A stretch of 64,000 nucleotides of DNA, taken from Thermithiobacillus plumbiphilus (GTDB lineage: Bacteria; Pseudomonadota; Gammaproteobacteria; Acidithiobacillales; Thermithiobacillaceae). Made by a program: the position numbers and the translations under genes. Location: assembly GCF_038070005.1 (NCBI RefSeq), contig NZ_JBBPCO010000001.1:334631-398630 (forward strand), read 5' to 3'. This document shows, piece by piece, positions 10,126 to 21,681 of the stretch; the stretch's first letter is position 1; every line of letters starts with the position of its first letter. Below the pieces are notes generated by a model, which saw nothing but the letters and a program-made list of their open reading frames with translations, had not been told where the DNA came from and made no database searches.

Positions 10126-10132
10126 GATACCG

Positions 10133-10159
10133 GCCGGGAGTGTATCCTACCCTCCCGGC
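10133..10159 (+). terminator. hairpin after the 126-aa gene
   Basis: GCCGGGAG (10133-10140) pairs with CTCCCGGC (10152-10159) across an 11-nt loop, 8 bp after the stop codon. No long T run follows, so termination strength is uncertain. Confidence 0.6.
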
Positions 10160-10213
10160 TGTCATTCCCGTATCATTTCCGTAAATTCCCCCTTGCTCTG
10201 ATGGCCTGAACTG

Positions 10214-11053
10214 ATGACCTTTGCCTTGCCCGGTCCCGACAAACTCGTCACCAATCTCGTATTGACCGGGCTGTTGATTGCTCTCCTTTTGCTGGTACGC
10301 CATCTCAGCGAGCGCGGCCTCCGCCACCAGACCGGGCTGGGTGTCGACAAGCGCAGGAAGTTTTCCGTCAACATCCGTAATGGATTGATTTTTCTTTTTC
10401 TCCTGGGATCGGTGTTCATCTGGGCCTCGGAAATACGGACTTTTGCGGTCTCGCTGGTGGCCCTGGCCGTGGCCATGGTCATTGCCACCAAGGAACTGAT
10501 TCTCTGCGTACTCGGCACCATTTTCCGCACAGGCACGAATGCCTATGGCATCGGGGATGTCATCGAAATCAATGATATACGTGGGCAGGTCGTGGATCAG
10601 ACTCTGCTCGGCACGACAGTGATGGAGGTGATCTCCAACCAGTATACCGGGCGGTCCGTGACCTTTCCCAACAGCCTGATGCTGAGTCAGCCGATCTACA
10701 ACGAATCCTATATTGGCAGGTTCACGGTGAAGGTGCTCACGATCCCGATAGCCTCGGACACAGACTGGCAATACGCAGAGCAGCTTCTGCTGGAGGCCGC
10801 GCAAATGGAATGCGGCCCTTTTCTGGATGAGGTGCGCGAACACATGCAAAACCTGGAAGGCAGATATGGCATCAGTACCCCGGCTCCTGAGCCGAGGGTG
10901 CTGGTAACCCTGCCCGCGCCGGAAGTCATTCATCTGCTGTTGCGTTTCCCCACCCCAGATCATGCACGCGACCGGCTGGAACAGGCCATCCTGCGGCGTT
11001 TCCTCGGAGAATTTCAGCCAGTGCCACCGGAGAGGCGGCGCATTGACCGATAG
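10214..11053 (+). CDS. MscS-family mechanosensitive channel
   Basis: 279 residues with three N-terminal hydrophobic helices (about 10-30, 55-75, 80-105). The pore-lining helix and beta domain follow: GTNAYGIGDVIEINDIRGQV, LLGTTVMEV, GRSVTFPNSLMLSQPIYN. It protects against hypo-osmotic shock by opening under membrane tension. It matches the MscS core with a short C-terminal domain. Ends 37 bp before the convergent rsmJ. Confidence 0.88.
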   Translation: MTFALPGPDKLVTNLVLTGLLIALLLLVRHLSERGLRHQTGLGVDKRRKFSVNIRNGLIFLFLLGSVFIWASEIRTFAVSLVALAVAMVIATKELILCVLGTIFRTGTNAYGIGDVIEINDIRGQVVDQTLLGTTVMEVISNQYTGRSVTFPNSLMLSQPIYNESYIGRFTVKVLTIPIASDTDWQYAEQLLLEAAQMECGPFLDEVREHMQNLEGRYGISTPAPEPRVLVTLPAPEVIHLLLRFPTPDHARDRLEQAILRRFLGEFQPVPPERRRIDR

Positions 11054-11090
11054 CTGGGCGCTGTCAGAGATAATGATGACTGTCAGGCAC

Positions 11091-11877
11091 TCATGTTCGT
11101 CGGAGATAAACGTCATAGCGGGTATTGGGGCTATCGATCGAGAATGTTGGTGTGGGCCCTGACAGGGGCTCCGCCAGGCGCGGCCGCTTGACCACGACTC
11201 GTTTCCTGGCTGAATGCAGGGCCTGTTCCAGCAGGCTGGCAGCATCCAGATCCTGACCGACCACCCGGTGCAATAGCTGCATTTCCTTTTTGACCAGAGC
11301 GTGCTTGTTTCGCGGCGGGTACATGGGATCGAGATAGATGGTGTCGGGGGGTTCGGCTTCACTGACGACCTGCATGAGCGCCGCGCCCTCGCCCATTCGC
11401 AGCGTCATTTGCGCTACGATGCCGGCCAGTTCCGGTACGGCTGCGGCTCTTTCAAGGCCATCCGCCAGCAGGGCCGCAATGGCAGCCTGCCGCTCCAGCA
11501 GTGTAATCCGACAGCCCAGGCTGGCAAGCACGAAGGCGTCGCGCCCAAGCCCTGCCGTGGCATCGAGTACCAGCGGTCGCTCCCCGCCCTTCAGACCCAC
11601 GGCGCGCGCTAGGGGTTGCGAGACGCCCCCGCCGTGGCGCCGACGAAAGTCGAGCCGACCGCCTGCGAAATCCACGAATACCGGGCCGGGCGCATCGGGC
11701 CCCAATTGCTGCAATTGCAGGCGCTCAGGCGTCAGCAGCAGAACGATATCCGCTTCACTGGGCGGCCGCTCATGGATGGAAAAGCCATATTTCCCGGCAA
11801 AATGTTCTGCCCACTCCCACAAGGCAGGATCCGGGCAGACCAGCGGGATTGGCGCATGACCTGCCCCGCCCCCCGAC

Positions 11878-11885
<8 letters not shown>
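11091..11885 (-). CDS. rsmJ: 16S rRNA (guanine1516-N2)-methyltransferase
   Basis: 264 residues. It carries the SAM-binding segment [19 protein letters not shown] (about 130-150) and the catalytic [19 protein letters not shown] motif (about 205), both diagnostic of RsmJ. An internal [10 protein letters not shown] segment and a C-terminal [10 protein letters not shown] also fit. Its first 8 bp overlap the end of metH, so it is probably translated from the metH message. Confidence 0.93.
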
Positions 11886-15561
<3,676 letters not shown>

Positions 15562-15637
15562 ATCCTATCCCTCGCGAGCAAAAACCTGATTATAGCGGAA
15601 TCGGGCACACAGGACAGGGCTGGACGGAGCAGTGGGA

Positions 15638-16144
15638 TCAGCTGCGCCGCACCTCTTCAAGGAACTCGCGAAAACAGGCCGCCAAGCGTTGTGGCGGGTA
15701 ATGGGCATTCAGGCCGCTGGGCTCGGGCAGCAGCCAGACGCGGCTTTGCTGCAGGCGGAAATCCTGCAGGCCGGGCTGGGCACCGGGACATGCAAAGACC
15801 AACCGGAAAGCCCCCACCCCAAGAAAGGCCAGATAGCGCGGGCGCCAGTGGCTTACCCGCCTTTCCAGCTCTCCTAGACCCCGACGCAACTCTTCAATTT
15901 GCAATTCCGCTGCCCTGCGCGTAGGCCTTTGCACCAGCACAGTGATTCCGAGCCCATATTCCAGAAGCCTGGATTTTTCGGCGGGCGTAAGCTGACGCGG
16001 GCTAAAACCGGATTCATGGAGCGCGCGCCAGAAGCGATTGCCGGGCCGAGCAAAATGATGGCCAAGGGCAGCCGAATGCAGGCCCGGATTGATACCGCAA
16101 AACAGTACGTCGAGATCCGGTGCGATCAGGTCGGGAATGCTCAA
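15638..16144 (-). CDS. mug: G/U mismatch-specific uracil-DNA glycosylase
   Basis: Removes uracil or thymine opposite guanine. I choose the TTG at 16144 rather than the ATG at 16234. GGGAGGA lies 5 bp before the TTG, and the resulting 168-residue protein begins SIPDLIAPDLDVLFCGINPG, lining up with the E. coli enzyme from its first residues and matching its length. The catalytic FCGINPGL motif is at the N-terminus, and the LPEPSGLNAHYP wedge motif (normally NPSGL) is near residue 140, with Glu replacing the usual Asn. Located upstream of metH on the same strand. Confidence 0.85.
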   Translation of the reverse strand: MSIPDLIAPDLDVLFCGINPGLHSAALGHHFARPGNRFWRALHESGFSPRQLTPAEKSRLLEYGLGITVLVQRPTRRAAELQIEELRRGLGELERRVSHWRPRYLAFLGVGAFRLVFACPGAQPGLQDFRLQQSRVWLLPEPSGLNAHYPPQRLAACFREFLEEVRRS

Positions 16145-16330
16145 ACTGGTCCTCCCACCTGCGCCTTGGGGAGAGCGGAAATTTCCTTGTATGGCATGGC
16201 CGGCTCCTTTCATTGAAGCGAAATCGACGAACATGATCCATCATCCAGAGTAAAAGCGACCTATGATCCTGCCACTTTCATATTCTGATCATGAATGATA
16301 ATACCCGGACTGGAACGATGCAGCAGGCAT

Positions 16331-16453
16331 TTATACCTACTCATAATTTTTCACATTTACATAATCAAATTACCATCTCAACTCAATTTAAAACTTAAGT
16401 AGGATAAAAATAAATACAATTTGTAGCATAGTGATCATTAGGAGTAGGTATAA
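16331..16453. repeat. 12-bp inverted repeat framing the Tus-like gene leader
   Basis: TTATACCTACTC at 16331-16342 is exactly reverse-complemented by GAGTAGGTATAA at 16442-16453. A related AAGTAGGATAA lies at 16397-16407. The block is strongly AT-rich, unlike its surroundings. The right arm ends 15 bp before the start of the Tus-like gene, as expected for an autoregulatory operator or protein-binding iterons. A weak resemblance to the E. coli Ter core occurs at 16420-16431 (TTTGTAGCATAG). Confidence 0.7.
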
Positions 16454-16468
16454 GCTGGAGATCAGCGA

Positions 16469-17314
16469 ATGACAACCTTGTATGCGGAAATGGATCTACA
16501 CCAAGCCATGACGAAGCTGGAATCTTCTCTTTTCGAATTTGCCCATCTCGTCCGTTCTGAAAGGTTTGCGGCCTGGGCATCCGCCGACTTGTGGGATGCT
16601 GACGCTCGAAACAAAGTGGCGTCATTGATTACCCAGATTGACTATGAGGATGGCCAGATTGGCAATGAGGCTGTGATACTGCCGGGGCTGATTGGTGCCA
16701 GTGATGAATTACTGGCGCTGGCAGAGGTGGTCAATGGTCACAAGGATGCAGTACGAAAAGCGCTCATGGCACTAAAAGGCCAGACAGTTGAACTGACCAG
16801 CGCGCAGGGTCGGACACGGCGGGCACAAGCCGACCAGCATACCCTGACCCGCCTGGGGCATGCCCGCCTGCATCGGCTGCAGGCTTGGCGGCACATACCG
16901 GTACTCTCGGCGCGGCCAGCGGCGGTCTGGTTTGCCTGGTCTGAATCCAAGAAGGTATATCGAATCGATTGCGCGGAGGCGCGCCGGCGTCTCGAAGCCC
17001 TGGGGGCAGACCAACCCCATATCGCCTGGCAGCTCGAAAAGCTTTCGGGCTTGAAGCCGGATACGCCCCTGGGCGTAATCGGGCGTGCCAGGCCGCATGC
17101 CCGTGCGAATATATTCTGGCCAGACAAGCAGATGATGCAGGTTCGTGCATCTCTGCCCCTCTTCTATCCGGCCAGACCTGGCGAGCCCTTGCCGGAACTG
17201 ACCCCGATTGCCGAGGACCGTCAGAAACGCACAAAGCGTAGCCAGCGCCGTGACACGCATCTGCAGCCTGATCCGTTTCTACCTTCGATCCATGCTTACA
17301 CTTACCTGCAATGA
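16469..17314 (+). CDS. Tus-like replication-terminus-site-binding protein
   Basis: 281 residues. Compared from memory with E. coli Tus (309 residues), the collinear similarities are VILPGLI (Tus VRLPGVL), AVWFAWSESKKVYR (Tus LRFGWANKHIIKN), RANIFWPDKQMMQVRAS (Tus ARVWYKGDQKQVQHA) and a short aromatic C-terminus IHAYTYLQ (Tus LHLYVAD). Tus binds Ter DNA and blocks the replicative helicase in one direction. Homologues outside enterics occur mainly on plasmids and integrated elements, which fits the eroded island here. GGAG lies 9 bp before the ATG. No alignment could be run, so family membership is likely but not proven. Confidence 0.65.
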   Translation: MTTLYAEMDLHQAMTKLESSLFEFAHLVRSERFAAWASADLWDADARNKVASLITQIDYEDGQIGNEAVILPGLIGASDELLALAEVVNGHKDAVRKALMALKGQTVELTSAQGRTRRAQADQHTLTRLGHARLHRLQAWRHIPVLSARPAAVWFAWSESKKVYRIDCAEARRRLEALGADQPHIAWQLEKLSGLKPDTPLGVIGRARPHARANIFWPDKQMMQVRASLPLFYPARPGEPLPELTPIAEDRQKRTKRSQRRDTHLQPDPFLPSIHAYTYLQ

Positions 17315-17371
17315 ACCTTGATCGCAACGATGCCAGTGCCGATTCCGAACGCTACCCCGGGAGGCACCGGC

Positions 17372-17850
17372 ATGAAATTCACCGAAAAGGGCCTGTTCAA
17401 TCTCAAGCCCCGAACCGAGCGCTACGAGGTCTGGGAGACCAACGATCATGGCAAGGTGTGCCGCTCTCCCCCCTGGCGCTGGAGATCCTGGCGCGGGCGC
17501 TGGCTGATGGCGGCGCGTATGTCTTCCCCTCCCCGCGAGGTGACAGGCCCATGGGCGTGGCTGCGGCCAGTCAGGCAATCCGCGACAATCTGACGGCTTT
17601 CGGGATAGCACCCTTTACCCCGCATGACCTGCGGCGCACGGCAGCCAGCCACATGACCGGCATTGGCATCAGCCGGCTTACGGTTTCCAAGATCCTGAAC
17701 CATGCCGAGCAAGGCATTACAGCCGTCTATGACCGGCATTCCTATGATGCCGAGAAGCGCCAAGCCCTGGACACCTGGGCGCGCAAGCTCGCACTGCTGG
17801 AGGATGCCGAGCCCGGCGCTGACGTCGTGCCGCTGACCAGGGCGGGCTAG
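17372..17850 (+). pseudogene. tyrosine recombinase (P4-type integrase), internally deleted
   Basis: The first 27 or so codons (MKFTEKGLFNLKPRTERYEV, from 17372) are a normal P4-type integrase N-terminus of the DUF4102 kind. At about 17453 the sequence jumps, in another frame, to the C-terminal catalytic part: VPLSPLALEILARAL, HDLRRTAASHMTGIG and LNHAEQGITAVYDRHSY, containing the HxxR and the nucleophile Tyr. Roughly 230 residues, including the first catalytic Arg, are missing. The gene cannot make an active integrase and marks a dead integrated element. Confidence 0.85.
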
Positions 17851-17882
17851 ATCAATGCAGAGTGCTGGCCTTCTTGCAGGTT

Positions 17883-17899
17883 ATACGGCGCTGCCGTAT
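17883..17899. promoter_or_regulatory. palindromic operator upstream of toxin-antitoxin remnant
   Basis: ATACGGC, a GCT spacer, then GCCGTAT: a perfect 7-bp inverted repeat placed 11 bp before the ATG of the toxin remnant. Antitoxins of the XRE type normally bind such a palindrome to repress their own operon, and the intact antitoxin just downstream is the natural candidate. Confidence 0.6.
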
Positions 17900-17910
17900 C
17901 ATAGTTTGAC

Positions 17911-18037
17911 ATGATCGAATATCATTGATACCCCGCTGTTCTCTCGATTGCTGCTGACCATCTACGCCAAGAACGAGGCGGAGAACATCCCGGCTCATGT
18001 GTTACGGACGATCAAGGAGAGCTTGGACCATGACTAA
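17911..18037 (+). pseudogene. RelE/HigB-type toxin, truncated and frameshifted
   Basis: An ATG at 17911 opens MIEYH and then stops. In a shifted frame the sequence continues IDTPLFSRLLLTIYAKNEAE and ends PAHVLRTIKESLDHD at the stop at 18037. These are the first and last parts of a RelE/HigB (NadT-like) toxin, joined with the middle of about 50-60 residues missing. The end overlaps the start of the antitoxin gene by 8 bp, the usual coupling in such operons. The toxin must be inactive. Confidence 0.75.
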
Positions 18038-18323
18038 GCGCAATATCGGACAGGAGATCCTGGAAGGTATCCAGGCCATTCAGCGCGGCGAGGGGCGCCA
18101 CTATAGTGTGGAGGTGCCCACCGACGTCAAAGCCATCCGCGAGCATACCGGGCTCAGTCAATCGGCCTTTGCCGCGCTTTTGGGCGTCAGTCCGCGCACC
18201 TTGCAGGACTGGGAACAGGGACGGCGCCAGCCTTCCGGGGCGGCCAAGTCCCTGCTGTTCATTGCGGCCAAGCGGCCTGAGGTTTTGCGGGAGGTTTTCA
18301 AGGACATCCCCAGTGCTGCCTGA
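18030..18323 (+). CDS. XRE-family antitoxin (HigA/NadS-like), toxin lost
   Basis: 97 residues. A basic N-terminus (MTKRNIGQEILEGIQAI) precedes a helix-turn-helix: VKAIREHTGLSQSAFAALLG, then SPRTLQDWEQGRRQPSGAAK. The pattern is that of NadS/HigA antitoxins. AAGGAGAG lies 10 bp upstream. The partner toxin is broken, so the gene survives as an orphan repressor, perhaps still acting on the palindrome at 17883-17899. Confidence 0.85.
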   Translation: MTKRNIGQEILEGIQAIQRGEGRHYSVEVPTDVKAIREHTGLSQSAFAALLGVSPRTLQDWEQGRRQPSGAAKSLLFIAAKRPEVLREVFKDIPSAA

Positions 18324-18343
18324 ACCCATTGGCAGGTGACCCC

Positions 18344-18493
18344 ATGAAGATCACCTACAACGCGACAGATGACATTCTGGTGATTGAGTTCAGTAAGGAC
18401 AAGATCATCAAGGAACTGTCCCTGAGCTGGAACGTCAACGTGGGCATGACCTCTACTTCGCGGACCCCTAAAAAGGGGAGGATTACCCCATGA
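18344..18493 (+). pseudogene. DUF2283-like fragment
   Basis: A 49-codon frame starting MKITYNATDDILVIEFSKDK, the N-terminal half of a DUF2283 protein. After LSWNVNVGM it runs into unrelated residues (TSTSRTPKKGRITP). In the neighbouring frame the same DNA reads DLYFADP and stops, so the join looks like a deletion scar. Its stop overlaps the DUF202 gene start (ATGA). Probably non-functional. Confidence 0.5.
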
Positions 18494-18882
18494 AACACCT
18501 GCCCTACGACAACTTCAACCCCAGAGAATTCATTATCCGGGACTGGCTGGCCCTGGACCGCACCGTGCTCGCCAACGAGCGAACCTTTCTCGCTTACGGG
18601 CGCACGACGCTTACCCTCGTGATCTCCGGATTGTCCTTTATCAAGTTTTTCGGACATGTCGTGTATTCCATCATTGGTTACGTATTCATTGCTGGCGGGC
18701 TGTCGATCTTTTTCTTTGGTCTGAAGCGCTATCGCAAGATGAAGAAGCATTATCATCTGCTGTCCGAAATCCGGGACGAAGAGCTTCCCGAGCAAATCAG
18801 GAAAGAGACACGCATCGAAAACGATCTCATCAATCAGGCGCTGGCAGGACGCGGCAAGGACGGTCCTGGCGTCGCATCATGA
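18490..18882 (+). CDS. DUF202 (YidH-like) membrane protein
   Basis: 130 residues. The DUF202 signature DWLALDRTVLANERTFLAYGR occupies residues about 17-37 and is followed by two or three hydrophobic helices (about 40-52, 55-75 and a basic RYRKMKKH border). An acidic-basic C-terminal tail follows. Inner membrane, function unknown across the family. GGGGAGG about 9 bp upstream is a strong ribosome binding site, independent of the damaged frame it overlaps. Confidence 0.85.
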   Translation: MKHLPYDNFNPREFIIRDWLALDRTVLANERTFLAYGRTTLTLVISGLSFIKFFGHVVYSIIGYVFIAGGLSIFFFGLKRYRKMKKHYHLLSEIRDEELPEQIRKETRIENDLINQALAGRGKDGPGVAS

Positions 18883-18944
18883 TCGGGCACTGTTTCAAAA
18901 CCTGACCTTTTCTGAATGGGCTGTAGATATCCACTCCGGTCTGA

Positions 18945-20693
18945 TCATTTTCCGTAAAACGCGGCTTTGGCCGCGTGCAGCTTGCGGTAGGCATCCAGCA
19001 ACTGCCCGTGCAGCGGTAGGCCATCCAGAGGCAGGCCCGGCGCGTGCAGGCCGGGGAAGCCGGGCTCGCCGGCAATCAGGTCCTCGGCTGCCCGGACATC
19101 CTGCTCGCCATAGAGCCGCACCAGATTCGCGCGATAATCATCCGGGTCGCGCTCCTCATCGAGCTCGATTTCAAGGAGGGCCTGAAGCGCCCGGTAGAAC
19201 TTGATTCGCTCGCGCCCGAGCGTCTGGCTGTGCAACACGCCCTCCACCCATTCCAGCGCCGCTTCGGGATCATCCAGCCGCGCCGCGATCAGGGCCTTGA
19301 GCTCGCCGACTGTCAGGCTGGACCAGGCTGAGCCCGGGTCCGGCGCGACCCCGATCAGGGCCGCCACCAATTGATGTTCGGAGAAGCCCCCCTCCTCCAG
19401 CGCATCCAGCAGTTCCTCCAGCCCCTCTTCATCAAGGTCTTCGAGATGCAGGACCAGGGCGCGTAGCTGCGCGCCTTCGTTGTTGTTCGAGAGCCATAGG
19501 TCCTCGACCGGGTAGATCTCCGACATGCCGGGCACCAGGATGCGGCAGGAGTACATGCCAAGATGCTGGTAATCCATGATGTAGATGTCAAAGCCGAGCG
19601 CCTGGATGCGTCCACTCAAGAACGCAAATTCACTGGCGGTATCGCTGCCGAAATCCCAGTCGCTGAAGGGATAGTCGGGCGTATCACGAAAGAAATCATA
19701 GGAAATCAGGCCGCTGGAATCGATGAAATGCATTTCCAGATTGTGATGCTCGGCCACCGCGGCCTGATCGAAGGTCGGCGCCTGAAATCCGTCGAGACGC
19801 TCCAGGCTGCGGCCCTGCAACAGTTCGGTCAGGGTACGCTCCAGCGCGACCTCAAAGCTCGGGTGGGCACCGAAGGAGGCAAAGCAGGTGCCGTGCACGG
19901 GATCGATCATGGTCACGTTCATGACCGGGAACTGCCCGCCAAGCGAGGCGTCCTTCACCAGGATGTGATAGCCGTGTCCTTCGAGTTCCGTGATGGCCTC
20001 GCGGATGCGCGGGAAACGCTCGATCACATCGAGCGGCACGTCCGGCAGGCTGATGCCCTCGGCGATGATGCGGTTTTTCACATAACGCTCGAAGATCTCC
20101 GAGAGTGCCTGTACCCGTGCCTCGGCCTCTGAATTACCGGTGGACATGCCGTTGCTGACATAGAGATTGCCGACGATGTTGACCGGAAACCAGATCGTCT
20201 CGCCGTCGCGCTGACGCAGGAAGGGCAAGGCGCAGATGCCGCGCTCGGGGTGGCCGGAGTTGGTGTCGACCAGTTGCGCCGGCGTCAGTTCGCCCTCGGG
20301 GTTGTAGAACTGCCAGAGCTCGGTATCCAGCAGACCCGTCGGCAGCTTCTTGCCCTTGACCGGAAACCATTGTTCCTGGGGATAATGCACGAATTCATCG
20401 TTGGCGAGTGCCTCACCCAGATAATAATCGGCCCAGAAGTAGTTGGTCTGCAGCCGCTCGAAGAACTCGCCAAGCGCGCTGGCGAGCGCGGCCTTGCGGC
20501 TGGCGCCCTTGCCGTTGGTATACATAAGCGGACAGTCGCGGTCGCGAATGTGCACGGAAAAGACATTGGCCACCGGATTGAGCCAGGAGGCCTCCTCGAT
20601 CTGAAAGCCATGCCGGGCAAGCTGGTCGAGCATGTGCTGGATGCTCGATTCGAGATCGCGGTCCTTGCCTTTGATATAAGTCTGCTCGCTCAT
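18945..20693 (-). CDS. ycaO: YcaO-type protein, ribosomal S12 methylthiolation accessory factor
   Basis: 582 residues, close to the 586 of E. coli YcaO. The ATP-dependent cyclodehydratase-fold core occupies about 60-390: TNGKGASRKAALASALGEFFERL, GNSEAEARVQALSEIFERYVKN and ASFGAHPSFEVALERTLTEL. A helical TPR-like C-terminal domain follows (about 420-582). It is not an azoline-forming enzyme of a peptide cluster: no precursor peptide or E1-like partner is nearby. In E. coli the protein acts with RimO on S12. Divergent from mazG. Confidence 0.93.
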   Translation of the reverse strand: MSEQTYIKGKDRDLESSIQHMLDQLARHGFQIEEASWLNPVANVFSVHIRDRDCPLMYTNGKGASRKAALASALGEFFERLQTNYFWADYYLGEALANDEFVHYPQEQWFPVKGKKLPTGLLDTELWQFYNPEGELTPAQLVDTNSGHPERGICALPFLRQRDGETIWFPVNIVGNLYVSNGMSTGNSEAEARVQALSEIFERYVKNRIIAEGISLPDVPLDVIERFPRIREAITELEGHGYHILVKDASLGGQFPVMNVTMIDPVHGTCFASFGAHPSFEVALERTLTELLQGRSLERLDGFQAPTFDQAAVAEHHNLEMHFIDSSGLISYDFFRDTPDYPFSDWDFGSDTASEFAFLSGRIQALGFDIYIMDYQHLGMYSCRILVPGMSEIYPVEDLWLSNNNEGAQLRALVLHLEDLDEEGLEELLDALEEGGFSEHQLVAALIGVAPDPGSAWSSLTVGELKALIAARLDDPEAALEWVEGVLHSQTLGRERIKFYRALQALLEIELDEERDPDDYRANLVRLYGEQDVRAAEDLIAGEPGFPGLHAPGLPLDGLPLHGQLLDAYRKLHAAKAAFYGK

Positions 20694-20797
20694 CTTTCCA
20701 CCTTTCGGCCAGCTAGCGGCCAGTCGCGGTACAGATATGGGCTGAAGCGCCCATGGGTTACACTCGGCATTTCGCCTTTGCCGGGAGAATGGCCTTT

Positions 20798-21595
20798 ATG
20801 GACGCCTTTGACAAGCTGGTTGAGATCATGCGCACCCTGCGCGGGCCTGGGGGCTGCCCCTGGGATCAGGCCCAGACCCTGGAAAGTCTCACGCCCTATA
20901 CCATCGAGGAAAGCTACGAACTGGTCCAGAGCATCGAGACGAAAGACTGGCAGGAGCTGCGCAAGGAGCTTGGCGACCTGCTCTTTCACATCGTTTTCTA
21001 TGCCGAGATTGCCCGCGAGCAAGGGCTCTTTTCCATCGAGGAGGTTGCCCAGGCTGCGGTGGACAAGATGATCCGCCGCCATCCGCATGTGTTTGGCGAG
21101 GAAAGCATCACCGATCTCGATACCCTTAACAAGCGCTGGCAGGCCCTGAAAGCCGAGGAACTGAAGGACAAGCCCACTGACCGGGATACCGCCTGGGATG
21201 CCGGCATTCCGGGCGCCCTCCCTGCCCTGCTCTGGTCCTACAAGTTGCAGGAGCGAGCCGCCAATCTGGGTTTTGAGTGGCACGACATCGCACCGGTCTG
21301 GGCCAAGTGCGCCGAGGAATGGCAGGAGCTCAAGGATGCGGTAGCGACTGGCAACCCCGCAGAGATCATCGACGAATATGGCGACGTGCTGTTTGCGCTG
21401 GCGAACCTGTCGCGCTTTCTGGATGTGCATCCGGAGCAGGCGCTGCGCCAGTCCTGCGGCAAGTTCCGCGAGCGCCTGAACGAGGTGCAGGTGCAGGCCA
21501 GGAAGCAGGACCTGAATCTGCAGGATCTGAGCGACAGCGAGCTCGACGCGCTCTGGGAAAGCGCCAAACGGGAACTCGCGCGACGCAGGGGCTGA
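20798..21595 (+). CDS. mazG: nucleoside triphosphate pyrophosphohydrolase
   Basis: Hydrolyses NTPs and dNTPs to monophosphates, a house-cleaning and stringent-response role. 265 residues from the ATG at 20798 (MDAFDKLVEIMRTLRGPGGC), with GGGAG 10 bp upstream; an ATG at 20789 is too close to that site. It has the two tandem MazG domains of the E. coli type: EESYELVQSIE with GDLLFHIVFYAE, and later DEYGDVLFALANL. Four-helix EExxE metal sites are visible. Confidence 0.95.
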   Translation: MDAFDKLVEIMRTLRGPGGCPWDQAQTLESLTPYTIEESYELVQSIETKDWQELRKELGDLLFHIVFYAEIAREQGLFSIEEVAQAAVDKMIRRHPHVFGEESITDLDTLNKRWQALKAEELKDKPTDRDTAWDAGIPGALPALLWSYKLQERAANLGFEWHDIAPVWAKCAEEWQELKDAVATGNPAEIIDEYGDVLFALANLSRFLDVHPEQALRQSCGKFRERLNEVQVQARKQDLNLQDLSDSELDALWESAKRELARRRG

Positions 21596-21609
21596 TCCTA
21601 CAACTAGAA

Positions 21610-21647
21610 AAACCGCGACTCCGGGGTTTCTCCCAAAGTCGCGGTTT
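21610..21647. terminator. hairpin between convergent mazG and glgP
   Basis: AAACCGCGACT (21610-21620) and AGTCGCGGTTT (21637-21647) form a perfect 11-bp stem with a 16-nt loop, 14 bp after the mazG stop. The stem ends in AAA/TTT on both strands, so it could terminate both convergent genes. Confidence 0.85.
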
Positions 21648-21681
21648 GAAGGTACTGCGCTACTGCTCTCTGCCTGGCTCG

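Noticed and set aside
16284-18948. TCTGATCAT at 16284-16292 and 18940-18948 as attachment-site repeats of the island
   Set aside because: Nine bases is within chance for this length, and neither copy lies in a tRNA or other typical target.
18945-20693. YcaO as azole-forming enzyme of a ribosomal peptide cluster
   Set aside because: Length and C-terminal domain match E. coli YcaO; no precursor peptide, dehydrogenase or transporter nearby.
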